Notes: generated from the sequence alone by a model not told the origin. A DNA stretch of 22,434 bases from CAZHBA01 sp964530225 (GCA_964530225.1 CAZHBA010000050.1:1-22434), one strand, 5' to 3'; shown: positions 7,700 to 15,767, counted from the first letter of the stretch. Made by a program: numbers and translations.

Positions 7700-8572
7700 A
7701 TGGCCATGGCCGAATATTCACTCGAAGGACGTGTTATTATCGTTACCGGCGCCGGGCGTGGCCTGGGTCGTGCCATGACCGAAGCGCTCATCGAGACCAG
7801 TGCCAACGTTATCGCGGCAGCCCATATCAGCGACGATTTTCCCGAGTTGGAGGCACTGTGCGCGGACAATCCCGGCGAGTTGCACTGCGTGGAGGCCGAT
7901 ATCCGCCAGACCGCGGATTGCGACCGAATTATCGCCGCAGCGCTCGAGACTTTCGGCGGCCTGCATGGGCTGGTCAATAACGCCGGCCTGACATTTACCT
8001 ACATCTGGCCTGACGGCTACCGCCGGCCCGAGTGGACCGAGCATAGGCGGTTCCCCCGGTTCTACCTGGTCGACGACGAGAAAATTCAAAACGTTATCGA
8101 TACCAACTTTGTCGGCGCAAACCAGATGGCGCGCCGCGCCGCACCGATTATGGTCGAACAGGGCTGGGGCCGCATCGTCAATGTCACCACCATGTATCCG
8201 ACGATGACCCGGCCGGGGTCGTCACCCTACGGCCCCTCAAAGGCGGCGCTCGAATGCGCTTCCGAGATCTGGCACAAGGACCTCGAGGGTACCGGGGTGA
8301 CAGTCAACATCCTCAATCCCGGCGCCGGTGCGGCAACCCCGGGCATGGCCGAGGAAATGAAGCAGATGAGCCGCGAAGCGAAAACACAAATCCTGATTGA
8401 GCCGGAGCAGTATAAAGCGCCGATCGTCTGGCTGATGTCGGATGCCACCGACGGCATCAGCGGCATGCGCTACGACGCCAAACCATGGGACGCCTCGAAA
8501 CCCGCCCCCGAGGAAGCTGAACGGATCGGCTCCAAGGCCGGCGTGCTATTGTACAAGATGCCCGACGACTGA
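7700..8572 (+). CDS. Short-chain dehydrogenase/reductase (SDR)
   Basis: A 290-residue cytoplasmic NAD(P)-dependent oxidoreductase of the classical SDR family. TGAGRGLG (16-23) binds the cofactor, NNAG follows near residues 93-96, and the catalytic YxxxK is Tyr177-Lys181 (YGPSK), preceded by VTTMYP where the active-site serine is usually found. Thr is in that place here. The segment between NNAG and the active site (about 97-130, rich in Trp, Arg and Pro) is longer than in minimal 250-residue SDRs and may shape the substrate pocket. The ATG at 7700 has AGGA six bases before it; a second ATG at 7706 is less well spaced. The MFS gene follows 20 bases later, probably in one operon. Substrate unknown. 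Confidence 0.9.
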   Translation: MAMAEYSLEGRVIIVTGAGRGLGRAMTEALIETSANVIAAAHISDDFPELEALCADNPGELHCVEADIRQTADCDRIIAAALETFGGLHGLVNNAGLTFTYIWPDGYRRPEWTEHRRFPRFYLVDDEKIQNVIDTNFVGANQMARRAAPIMVEQGWGRIVNVTTMYPTMTRPGSSPYGPSKAALECASEIWHKDLEGTGVTVNILNPGAGAATPGMAEEMKQMSREAKTQILIEPEQYKAPIVWLMSDATDGISGMRYDAKPWDASKPAPEEAERIGSKAGVLLYKMPDD

Positions 8573-8592
8573 CCGCCGATGCCCGTTACTTA

Positions 8593-9807
8593 ATGACACC
8601 TGAAACCCCAGCGGCCCGGCGCGCCTATATCGGGCCAGCGATCCTTCTTACCCTGACCCAGGCGATGATTTCGTGGGCAGTGTTTGCACCGCCGGTGGTC
8701 GCCAAGCAGGCGCTGCCGGAAATGGGTCTCGATCCGATTTGGATCGGCGTCCAACCAACCATCGTGTTTATCGCGGCGATGATCATCAGCGTGCTCGCCA
8801 GTTCATGGGTCGCCCGCATCAACCCTATGCGCGCTACCCAATTATTCGTCTTGCTGTGCGTAGTCGGTCCGGCCCTAATCGCCACCGAATTGCTGGTTCT
8901 GGTTTCGCTCGGCAGCTTTCTGATCGGCGCGGCATTGGGGCCCTCGACTCCTGCAAGCTCGCACATCCTCAGCCGCGTCACTCCACCACCCTTGCAGCCG
9001 CTGATTTTTTCGGTCCGCCAGAGTGGCGTGGCCCTGGGCGGCGTCCTGGCCGGATTCGTCACGCCGTTACTGATGGAGCGCTGGGACTGGCAAACGTCGA
9101 TGCTGATCGTCGCCGCAGCCTGCGCCATCACCGCCATTTCAGTCGAAATTTGGGTACGCGGCTACGACGTTCACGCCGATCCGACCATCGAGCAGCGGCC
9201 CGCTATCCTGGCGCCAATCCGGCTCGTGCTGTCCACCCCTTCACTGCGTTGGCTTACCTTCGGCATCGTGCCCTTGGTTATCACCCAGTACGGCCTAACA
9301 ACCTTTTTGGTGCTCTACTTGCAGGAAGATATTAGCCTGTCGGTGGTTACTGCTGGAGCAGTACTGGGAGCCGCCCTGGCTTCGGCTGGTGTCGGGCGCG
9401 TTCTATTTGGCATAATCGCGGGACGCTTCCTGCCGCCTCTCACGGTCCTCCTGGCGCTAACGATTTTGGCCGCCGTGGGATCCTTGCTCACCGCAGCGAT
9501 GACCGGCGCCTGGCCGCTAGCACTAATCTATCTCGTCTGCATTCTTTACGGTGCCGGGGCTGCTGCCTGGAATGGCGTTTTCCATGCCGAAACGGTCCGC
9601 CTGGCGTCGCCGGGCACCATCAGCCGCGTCACCGGCGGCGGCGCTTTTTTCATCTTCGCCAGCATCGTTATCGGACCGGCTACGATCGCGCTATTGATCG
9701 AACAGACCAATTTCCCAATAGCTTATATCGCGATGGCGGCCTTGCTTGGTTTCAGTGTCTACGCGTTCTCAAAAACCCGCGCGATAATCAAGGCGCAGGC
9801 GTCCTAA
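8593..9807 (+). CDS. Major facilitator superfamily transporter
   Basis: A 404-residue polytopic membrane protein with about twelve hydrophobic segments in two halves, joined by the polar loop around residues 190-205 (RGYDVHADPTIEQRP). The motif FSVRQSGVALGGVLAGFVTPLL (about 139-160) resembles the helix 5 'motif C'-like Gly-rich segment of MFS carriers. No signal peptide. The ATG at 8593 has no strong ribosome site, so translation may be coupled to the SDR 20 bases upstream. It ends five bases before the end of the convergent dehydrogenase. By context it could carry the SDR substrate or product, but the direction and solute cannot be read from the sequence. Confidence 0.88.
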   Translation: MTPETPAARRAYIGPAILLTLTQAMISWAVFAPPVVAKQALPEMGLDPIWIGVQPTIVFIAAMIISVLASSWVARINPMRATQLFVLLCVVGPALIATELLVLVSLGSFLIGAALGPSTPASSHILSRVTPPPLQPLIFSVRQSGVALGGVLAGFVTPLLMERWDWQTSMLIVAAACAITAISVEIWVRGYDVHADPTIEQRPAILAPIRLVLSTPSLRWLTFGIVPLVITQYGLTTFLVLYLQEDISLSVVTAGAVLGAALASAGVGRVLFGIIAGRFLPPLTVLLALTILAAVGSLLTAAMTGAWPLALIYLVCILYGAGAAAWNGVFHAETVRLASPGTISRVTGGGAFFIFASIVIGPATIALLIEQTNFPIAYIAMAALLGFSVYAFSKTRAIIKAQAS

Positions 9808-9812
9808 CTGTC

Positions 9813-10685
9813 TTAGGTTATGGCATCGGCTTCAAGCGCCTCGAACACTGCGGCAAGTTCGTCTTCGAGCCGTCCCATCTCGCCCAACTTGTCGAAATAG
9901 TGTTCGGCAATCTTCGAAATTGGCACCGGTACGCCGAGCCGTTCGGCATGATCGACAATGTAATGCAGGTCCTTGTGAACCAGGCGGGCGGGTGCTCCCG
10001 GTTCCCAATTTCGCGCCGCCATGACCGGTGCCCGCAGTTCGAACTGGGTCGAGGTAGCAACACTCGTGGTGACAACGTCGATAATCTGCTGCGGATCAAG
10101 GCCTGAGCGCGTGCCCATGAGCAAAGCCTCTGCCGTAATCATAGCGTGGCCGGCGACCAGTGAATTGAGCACGAATTTCAGCTTCATACCAGTGCCGAAA
10201 GCGCCCACATACGGGCATTTACCCGCCAGCACTTCAAGGACCGGGCGCACCTGACCGCACGCCGCTTCGTTGCCACTCATCATGATCACCGCGCGGCCGG
10301 TCTCCATTGCCTCCGGCGTGCCACTAATCGGCGTGTCGAGCAATACCGCGCCGGTCGGGTCGAGAGCCGTTTTGACTTCCTCTTTCTGGGCGACCGCAAA
10401 TGTGCCCATATCGGCGGCAACCAGGCCGTTCCGGCCCCCAGCGACGAGCCCGTACGGGCCCAAGTAGGCGTCCTCCACCGCTTCCTCGCTGGCTAACGCA
10501 ACGACGACGGTATCCACTGTTTCCGCGAGGGTTTTCGCATCTTCGACCAGGGCGCCACCGGCATCGGGCAACCACTGGGCGCTCGGCCGGTTAACGGCAA
10601 GTACCGTATAACCTTTGGCGAGCAACAATCTGGCGGCGGTGCCACCGATGCCCCCGAGGCCGAGGATGCCTATGGTGTCAGTCAT
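9813..10685 (-). CDS. NAD(P)-dependent beta-hydroxyacid dehydrogenase (3-hydroxyisobutyrate dehydrogenase family)
   Basis: A 290-residue cytoplasmic enzyme of the 6-phosphogluconate/3-hydroxyisobutyrate dehydrogenase family. The N-terminal Rossmann motif is ILGLGGIGG (7-15). The substrate motif, usually DAPVSGG, reads DTPISGT (117-123). The catalytic lysine is Lys170 in GTGMKLKFVLNSL; of the usual NN pair only the second Asn (174) is kept. These changes suggest a substrate other than 3-hydroxyisobutyrate, for instance another 3-hydroxy acid, or reduction of a semialdehyde. It follows the acyl-CoA ligase gene by four bases, so both are made from one message and probably act in one degradation route. 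Confidence 0.88.
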   Translation of the reverse strand: MTDTIGILGLGGIGGTAARLLLAKGYTVLAVNRPSAQWLPDAGGALVEDAKTLAETVDTVVVALASEEAVEDAYLGPYGLVAGGRNGLVAADMGTFAVAQKEEVKTALDPTGAVLLDTPISGTPEAMETGRAVIMMSGNEAACGQVRPVLEVLAGKCPYVGAFGTGMKLKFVLNSLVAGHAMITAEALLMGTRSGLDPQQIIDVVTTSVATSTQFELRAPVMAARNWEPGAPARLVHKDLHYIVDHAERLGVPVPISKIAEHYFDKLGEMGRLEDELAAVFEALEADAIT

Positions 10686-10689
10686 GCGT

Positions 10690-12246
10690 TCAAATTCGCC
10701 GCTCGCGGCCTTCCCAGAAATGGTCGCGGATATCTTTCTTGCGCACCTTGCCGACGGCGCTGCGCGGCAGCTCGTCCCAGAACGCCACCGCCTTTGGCGC
10801 CTTGACGCTACCCAACTCCTCTTTACATAGGGCGACGATCTCGGCCTCGCTGGCCGACGCGCCCGGTTTCAGTTCGACCACGGCGGTCACCGCCTCGCCC
10901 CACTTGTCGTCGGGCGCACCGACGACGGCGCAGTCCTGTACCGCCGAATGGGTCCAGATTACCTGCTCGATCTCGCTGGGATAGACGTTGAACCCGCCTG
11001 AGATGATCATGTCCTTCTTGCGGTCAACGATATAGACGTAGCCGTCCTCGTCCTTGTGACCGACGTCGCCGGTACGGTGCCAGCCGTTGCTGGTCGACAC
11101 TTCGGCGGTCGCTTCGGGGTTCTTGAAATAGCCGGCCATCACCAGCCTGCCGCGCACGACGATCTCGCCGCGCTCGCCCACCGGCAGAATATTCTCCTCG
11201 TCGTCCATGATCTCGACCGGGGTCAGTAGCCCCGGCTGTCCGCAACTAGCGAGCCGGTGCGCTTTGTTGGTCTCGACCGCCTCGACATGGGCGGTGGACG
11301 AGAAAAACGTACAGATCATCGGCGCTTCAGCCTGACCGTAGGTCTGGGTCATCACCGGGCCGAACACCTTCATCGCCTCGCGCAATTTCTCCACTGACAT
11401 GGGCGCAGCGGCGTAAACAAAATATTCCAGCGACGAGTAGTTGAAGTTACGTACTTCCGGATGCGCCAGCATAACGTAGATCGCCGTCGGCGGCAGGAAC
11501 AGGTAGGTGACGCCGTGCTTCTCGATGTTCTGCATCAATTGCGGCAACTGCACGCCGTTCATGATCACGTTGGTGGCGCCATGGGCCATCAGGCTCAGGC
11601 CGACCACGCCGGCGGCGTGCGTCATCGGCGCAGCGCACAGATGCACCGGCGGCTTCGACGGCGGCATGTGCGCCACCATCGCCGCCACCATGGTCTCAAA
11701 CAGGGCGTTGGTAAACAGGATGCCCTTCGGCCTGCCGGTGGTGCCGCCCGACGAAAAGATGCCACAGATATCCTCGGGGTCGTCAGCAAACGGCTCCATA
11801 AGCCCCTCGTGCCCGGCAACGAAATTGGTGAAGGACGGCGCACCCGTACCCGGCCGATCAATACACACATAGTTGGCAATGTCCGGGCATTCCTCTCTGA
11901 TGACCGCCACATTGTCCTCGAACGAGGAGTGGTAGAATAGGAACTCGGCCTCGTTGTGATTGAGGATGTAGCAATTCTCGCGGATCGCGTTGCGGGCGTT
12001 GATCGGCACCCAGACGCCGCCCGCCCGGTAGAGGCCGAGCAACGCATCGAACGCACCGGGGTTGTTGGGGCTGTAGACCGCCGCCTTCTTACCGTGGGCG
12101 AAGCCGGCGGCGTGCATCGCCAGCGCCGCGCGGTGCGATAGTGCCTGCGCTTGCGCATAGCTGGTCTCACCGCCATCCTCGGCAATCATGAAGGCACGCC
12201 CGGGGTTAAGCAGTGCGCCTCGGTCGAAAAAGTCGATTACGCGCAT
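10690..12246 (-). CDS. Acyl-CoA synthetase (AMP-forming ligase)
   Basis: A 518-residue ANL-superfamily enzyme that activates a carboxylic acid with ATP to an acyl-adenylate and transfers it to CoA. The P-loop is SSGGTTGRPKG (165-175), a slight variant of the usual TSGTTGxPKG. The core motifs TYGQAE, HRTGDVG and DRKKDMIISGGFNVYPSEIE follow in order. The C-terminal catalytic lysine is Lys500 in PRSAVGKVRKKD. The order and length fit fatty or aromatic acyl-CoA ligases. GGAGGT six bases before the ATG fixes the start. It leads a two-gene minus-strand unit with the dehydrogenase. Which acid it activates is not evident; a medium-chain, branched or aromatic acid would all fit. Confidence 0.92.
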   Translation of the reverse strand: MRVIDFFDRGALLNPGRAFMIAEDGGETSYAQAQALSHRAALAMHAAGFAHGKKAAVYSPNNPGAFDALLGLYRAGGVWVPINARNAIRENCYILNHNEAEFLFYHSSFEDNVAVIREECPDIANYVCIDRPGTGAPSFTNFVAGHEGLMEPFADDPEDICGIFSSGGTTGRPKGILFTNALFETMVAAMVAHMPPSKPPVHLCAAPMTHAAGVVGLSLMAHGATNVIMNGVQLPQLMQNIEKHGVTYLFLPPTAIYVMLAHPEVRNFNYSSLEYFVYAAAPMSVEKLREAMKVFGPVMTQTYGQAEAPMICTFFSSTAHVEAVETNKAHRLASCGQPGLLTPVEIMDDEENILPVGERGEIVVRGRLVMAGYFKNPEATAEVSTSNGWHRTGDVGHKDEDGYVYIVDRKKDMIISGGFNVYPSEIEQVIWTHSAVQDCAVVGAPDDKWGEAVTAVVELKPGASASEAEIVALCKEELGSVKAPKAVAFWDELPRSAVGKVRKKDIRDHFWEGRERRI

Positions 12247-12314
12247 GGCAAGACCTCCATGCCAATCCTCATCTTGTGTCTGTCTAAGAGAAAGAAAGTA
12301 AGGCTCTTGTCTAT

Positions 12315-12354
12315 TTCCCCGCCGAGTTTAGAACTTCCCCGCCGAGTTTAGAAC
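12315..12354. repeat. Exact 20-bp tandem repeat, possible end of an IS21-type element
   Basis: The unit TTCCCCGCCGAGTTTAGAAC occurs twice without a gap (12315-12334 and 12335-12354), with no mismatch. A TGT lies five bases before the first copy (12308-12310). IS21-family elements are known to begin with TG(T) and carry short tandem repeats just inside their ends, so this could be a solitary IS end. No istA/istB-like gene or second end is present. It also marks the left border of the AT-rich island. Confidence 0.5.
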
Positions 12355-12437
12355 CTTAGTCGGAACAGCGAAAATCAGGAGTAGCTGTCATCGGAAACAA
12401 ATTCCAGATGAAACTTAAATCAGTAGGATCAACGCCT

Positions 12438-12707
12438 CTATGTTTGTGTGAGGTTAATGTATCTCGTCTCAATTTTTTCGATTTCTTCAGGCCATTCCTC
12501 ACTGTAGGTGAACCCTTCGATGTCGGTCACATATCCGTTTTCGTAATAGAAATAGAATATGTATCCGGTATCTATCGGGCTACTCAATATTGCGCCTGTA
12601 TTCCCAGAAATTATTAATTTCGCATTTGTGTTAATTCGCAATTTTTCTGAATAATCGAGTTCCGTTATAAATCCGATTGCGGAAAACCACCTGTTTTTAA
12701 CGCACAC
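12438..12707 (-). CDS. Small hypothetical protein, possibly the remnant of a broken gene
   Basis: I do not recognise this 89-residue frame. It looks coding: it is acidic and aromatic-rich (DTGYIFYFYYENGYVTDIEG, then WPEEIEKIE) and has no overlapping gene. Its start would be GTG at 12707 without a good ribosome site. The same frame continues upstream with plausible residues (NVGDEDNFFSD) to a TAA at 12747-12749. Beyond that it reads MTSSIEMGKLEKTVLKLFFAE from an ATG at 12812. A 124-codon gene interrupted by one stop is therefore possible. An eight-A run at 12713-12720 is a potential slippage site. Base composition is unlike the neighbours, suggesting transfer. No signal peptide or known domain is seen. 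Confidence 0.4.
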   Translation of the reverse strand: MCVKNRWFSAIGFITELDYSEKLRINTNAKLIISGNTGAILSSPIDTGYIFYFYYENGYVTDIEGFTYSEEWPEEIEKIETRYINLTQT

Positions 12708-12764
12708 GTCCGAAAAAAAATTATCCTCGTCACCGACGTTAATGCCTTATTCAGCGAAGAATAA

Positions 12765-12785
12765 CTTGAGAACGGTTTTCTCAAG
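12765..12785. other. Perfect 8-bp hairpin
   Basis: CTTGAGAA (12765-12772) and TTCTCAAG (12778-12785) flank a five-base loop. On the minus strand the stem is followed by TTATTCTTC, a loosely T-rich tail, so it might terminate transcripts from the quinone oxidoreductase gene about 140 bases upstream. It may equally be chance within the decayed small gene. Confidence 0.35.
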
Positions 12786-12867
12786 CTTCCCCATCTCGAT
12801 GGACGAAGTCATGGTGATACAAGCGCCTTTCGGAACTCTACAGCTCGCAGTTGCCACTCCCTAATAT

Positions 12868-12897
12868 CCCTTATCCTGGGCTTGTCGAAGGATGGGG
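12868..12897. repeat. REP-like hairpin, degenerate copy
   Basis: The stem ATCCT (12873-12877)/AGGAT (12889-12893) surrounds GGGCTTGTCGA. The core matches the GAGCTTGTCGA-type hairpin found in many alphaproteobacterial intergenic regions and the two copies at 15772-15842. It lies about 30 bases downstream of the quinone oxidoreductase stop, a common place for such elements. Confidence 0.6.
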
Positions 12898-12926
12898 CTT
12901 GTTTTTGTTTGGTCCCTATTACATGC

Positions 12927-13904
12927 CTACGGTACCAGCATGCTGATCCCGGTGGTTTTGCGCGATTCGACGTCGCGGTGCAGCTTGACCGCATCCTTCA
13001 ACGGATAGCGCTGATTGATCTTCAGCTTAATTTTCTTGCTGCGGATCATGGCGAACACCCGGCGCGCGCTCTTCACCCGGTCCACGCGCGAGGCGGCGTA
13101 GTTGAACAACGAGGCGCGCATGATGAACGGCGCACGCGCCATGAAACGCGGCTCGTTGAGGTTGACCGCCGGCACCGGTCCCGACGCGCCACCGAAGCTG
13201 GCCAGCAGACCACGGTCCTTCAGGCAGGCGAGCGAAATCTCCCAGGTGTCCTTGCCAACGGGGTCGTAAATCACATCAACGCCCTTGTTCTTGGTGATCT
13301 TCATGACCTCCTTGACCACGTCCTTCTTCGACGTGTCGATGGTGTACTTGGCGCCGGCCGTCTTGATTGCCTTACACTTGGACGCCGACGACGCGGTGCC
13401 GATCACCGTCGCGCCGCGCGATTTTGCCCACTGGCACAGCATCAGGCCAACGCCGCCGGCAGCCGAATGCATCAAGACAATGTCGCCCTCCTTAGTCTTG
13501 TGGACGCGCTCGACCAACATCTCGACAGTCATGCCCTTGAGGTGGGTCGCCGCCGCCTGCTCATCGGTAATGTCGCGCGGAATGGGGATGCAGATCGCTG
13601 CCGGCACGTTCTGCGCCTCCGAATAGGTGCCGACCTTGCCAATATAGACCACGCGCTGGCCGACCTTGAGGTCCTTGACGCCGCGGCCAACCTTCTCGAC
13701 CAAACCGGCGGCTTCCGAGCCGATGCCCGTAGGCATATCCAGCGGGTAGCGCCCGGCGCGATGATTGCAGTCGATAAAGTTGAAACCGATAGCGGTGTGG
13801 CGCACCGTCACCTCACCGGTCTTGGGGTTCGGCACGTCGACGTCTACCCACTTCATCACCGATGGGGTGCCAGGCTTTTTGATTTGGATCGCTTTCACTT
13901 TCAT
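12927..13904 (-). CDS. Zinc-free quinone oxidoreductase (medium-chain dehydrogenase/reductase)
   Basis: A 325-residue cytoplasmic NADPH-dependent oxidoreductase of the QOR (zeta-crystallin-like) branch. The N-terminal catalytic domain reads MKVKAIQI with IGFNFIDCNHRAGRYP (39-54) and GSEAAGLVEKVG (62-73). The nucleotide-binding motif is AAGGVG (148-153). The zinc-binding cysteines of classical alcohol dehydrogenases are absent. The start is set at 13904 because MKVKAI is the family N-terminus; an ATG at 13955 would overlap the end of the upstream SDR and add an unrelated peptide. The SDR stops 28 bases upstream, so the two probably share a transcript. The substrate may be a quinone or an enoyl compound. 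Confidence 0.9.
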   Translation of the reverse strand: MKVKAIQIKKPGTPSVMKWVDVDVPNPKTGEVTVRHTAIGFNFIDCNHRAGRYPLDMPTGIGSEAAGLVEKVGRGVKDLKVGQRVVYIGKVGTYSEAQNVPAAICIPIPRDITDEQAAATHLKGMTVEMLVERVHKTKEGDIVLMHSAAGGVGLMLCQWAKSRGATVIGTASSASKCKAIKTAGAKYTIDTSKKDVVKEVMKITKNKGVDVIYDPVGKDTWEISLACLKDRGLLASFGGASGPVPAVNLNEPRFMARAPFIMRASLFNYAASRVDRVKSARRVFAMIRSKKIKLKINQRYPLKDAVKLHRDVESRKTTGISMLVP

Positions 13905-13932
13905 CGAATTTCGCCAGTTGGGATGTTCGCCG

Positions 13933-14685
13933 TTATGCCGATGTGCGGCCGGCATCGACCTTGAGTAGTGTGCCGGTCATGTGCGGCGCCTCATCGCTAA
14001 GGGCAAACGACACCAGCGCCGCCAATTCCTTGGGGTCGACCAGCTCGTCCATGGGTACGTATTTTAGACCGCGCTTAGCATAATCCGGGCCGCCGACCAT
14101 CAGCGCGGGTGTCTCGGTGACGCCGGGCACGATAGTGTTACAGCGGATTTTTTGCTCGGCCAGTTCGATCGCCAGGGCGCGCATCATCTGATGCACGCCG
14201 CCTTTGCTGGCGGTATAGGGAATCATGCCGGGGATCGGCCGGATGGCAGTGGACGAACCGGTGGCGATCAACGAACCGCCCTCGCCCTGAGCCAGCAGTA
14301 CTTTCAATGTCGTTTGCAGGGTATGCACGACACCGGTCAGGTTTACCGCGACGACCCGGTGCCAGTCGGCCAGGTCCATATCGGCGAACGATGTCTGCTT
14401 GACGAACGCACCAGCGTTAGCAACCGCAGCGTCGAGACGGCCGAATTTCTCGACCGCACCGTCGATCATTGCCTGCACCTGGTGCGGCTCGGTGACATCG
14501 GTGGGCAGCGCCAAGCCCTCGCCGGGATGGTTCGACATTATCTGCACGGTCTCGTCGAGGCCTGCTTCATCGAGACCGCCGACCACCACATTGGCGCCGT
14601 CGCTCGCCGCCCGCAGCGAGATCGCCCGCCCGATGCCGGACTCGCCACCGGTGACAACGATAACCTTGCCTGTCAGATCACTCAT
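13933..14685 (-). CDS. Short-chain dehydrogenase/reductase (SDR)
   Basis: A 250-residue classical SDR, the standard length for the family. TGGESGIG (12-19) is the cofactor motif, NAG is at 90-92, serines at 144-145 (ATGSSTA) and the catalytic Tyr157-Lys161 (YTASK) follow. The ATG at 14685 is preceded by GGGGGAG; a longer in-frame reading upstream to 14844 adds a non-conserved Arg/Pro-rich stretch and is rejected. It is the first gene of a minus-strand pair with the quinone oxidoreductase. It is divergent from the sulfurtransferase, with 197 bases between the two starts. It probably oxidises a hydroxy compound or reduces a keto compound, substrate unknown. Confidence 0.92.
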   Translation of the reverse strand: MSDLTGKVIVVTGGESGIGRAISLRAASDGANVVVGGLDEAGLDETVQIMSNHPGEGLALPTDVTEPHQVQAMIDGAVEKFGRLDAAVANAGAFVKQTSFADMDLADWHRVVAVNLTGVVHTLQTTLKVLLAQGEGGSLIATGSSTAIRPIPGMIPYTASKGGVHQMMRALAIELAEQKIRCNTIVPGVTETPALMVGGPDYAKRGLKYVPMDELVDPKELAALVSFALSDEAPHMTGTLLKVDAGRTSA

Positions 14686-14882
14686 ACTTAATCTCCCCCT
14701 TCGAGGACGCTCCGGCGGCGCCGTTCGTCCGTCATTGATTATGGTTTGCGCCCAGCTTCTCCGTGCGCGCCGGAAGAGTTTGGCAAGCTGTTTTACAACG
14801 TCGCTGCCATGGCCACCATAGCGGGGCAGCACTGGCGGAGGCACAAATAAATTGTCGCATGCCGTTAACGGGGAGAGGCAAT

Positions 14883-15767
14883 ATGGTAAGTTCTTGGATC
14901 GATGCGCCGAACGGCCACCTGCTGGCCGATTGCGCTTGGCTGGCTGAACATCTCGGCGATCCCGACTTACGCATTTTTGACTGCACCACGCTGCTGGTGC
15001 CTGATGAGAAGCTCGGCTATCGCATCGCCGACGCCCGCGACAATTGGGCCGCTGGTCACATTCCCGGCGCTGCCTATCTCAATTGCCAAGACGATATGTG
15101 CGACACGGAGCACGAGCACCGCTTCATGCTGGCCGACCCAGACACCTTCGCCGCCAAGGTCGGCACCCTGGGTATTGGCAACGATACGCGCATCGTGCTT
15201 TACAGCACCTCCCAATTGTTCTGGGCGACGCGCGCCTGGTGGGCGCTCTACGCCATGGGATGCGATAACGCCGTGGTGCTGCAGGGCGGCTTCCAGTCCT
15301 GGACCGGCGAAGATCACCCAGTCTCGACCGAGCCCTGTACCTACCCGCCCACCACCTTCACGCCAAACTGGCGCGATGGCGTGGTGCTGGACAAGAACGA
15401 TGTGCTGGCCGTGCTCGATAACCCCAATGTGGCCGTGGTCAACGCTTTGAGCGCCGAGCAATATGCCGGCACCGGCGGCATGATCTTCGGCCGGCCGGGG
15501 CGCATTGCCGGCAGCACCAATGCGCCCCACCCCGACCTGTCCGATATGGAGGCCGGCACCCTCAACGACCCGGCGACCGTGAGGGATATATTCACCGCCG
15601 CCGGCGCCTCGCCCGACAAACTCGTCGTCAACTATTGCGGTGGCGGCATTTCGGCGACCATCGGCTTTTTCGCGCAAAGGCTCATGGGCTACAACGATAT
15701 CGCCCTGTACGATGCCTCGATGCAGGAATGGGGCTTCGACGAAAATCGGCCCATGGAGCGGGATTAA
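14883..15767 (+). CDS. Two-domain sulfurtransferase (rhodanese/3-mercaptopyruvate sulfurtransferase family)
   Basis: A 294-residue protein with two rhodanese domains. The N-terminal, inactive one (about 10-140) has GHIPGAAYLNC and VVLQGGFQSW. The C-terminal one (about 165-285) has RPGRIAGSTNAPH and the active-site cysteine Cys252. The loop reads CGGGISAT; classical mercaptopyruvate enzymes have CGSGVT- or CGTGVT-like loops and thiosulfate rhodaneses have CRKGVT-like ones, so it is closer to the mercaptopyruvate type but the donor is uncertain. GGGGAGAGG at 14870-14878 fixes the ATG at 14883. No signal peptide is obvious, so it should be cytoplasmic. A hairpin with a T run follows five bases after the stop. 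Confidence 0.9.
   Translation: MVSSWIDAPNGHLLADCAWLAEHLGDPDLRIFDCTTLLVPDEKLGYRIADARDNWAAGHIPGAAYLNCQDDMCDTEHEHRFMLADPDTFAAKVGTLGIGNDTRIVLYSTSQLFWATRAWWALYAMGCDNAVVLQGGFQSWTGEDHPVSTEPCTYPPTTFTPNWRDGVVLDKNDVLAVLDNPNVAVVNALSAEQYAGTGGMIFGRPGRIAGSTNAPHPDLSDMEAGTLNDPATVRDIFTAAGASPDKLVVNYCGGGISATIGFFAQRLMGYNDIALYDASMQEWGFDENRPMERD

Larger units (their letters stand above)
12247..12926. other. AT-rich island between acyl-CoA ligase and quinone oxidoreductase
   Basis: These 680 bases are the longest stretch without a conserved gene. The middle part is much poorer in GC than its surroundings: counting 12421-12660 by eye gives about 38% GC, while flanking genes are visibly GC-rich. It holds an exact 20-bp tandem repeat, a small unrecognised open frame with signs of decay, an 8-bp hairpin and a REP-like hairpin, each listed separately. 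The composition suggests imported DNA or the residue of a mobile element. Confidence 0.65.

Noticed and set aside
12301..12360. Start of a CRISPR array
   Set aside because: The two 20-bp units abut without spacers and there are only two.
12882..13964. Long plus-strand frame (360 codons) opposite the quinone oxidoreductase
   Set aside because: It runs antisense over the whole conserved oxidoreductase gene and has the Arg/His/Asp-rich look of an antisense reading of GC-rich coding DNA.
14803..14830. GCTGCC/GGCAGC inverted repeat in the SDR-sulfurtransferase spacer
   Set aside because: Six-bp arms with a 16-base loop in GC-rich DNA are too weak to call an operator or terminator.
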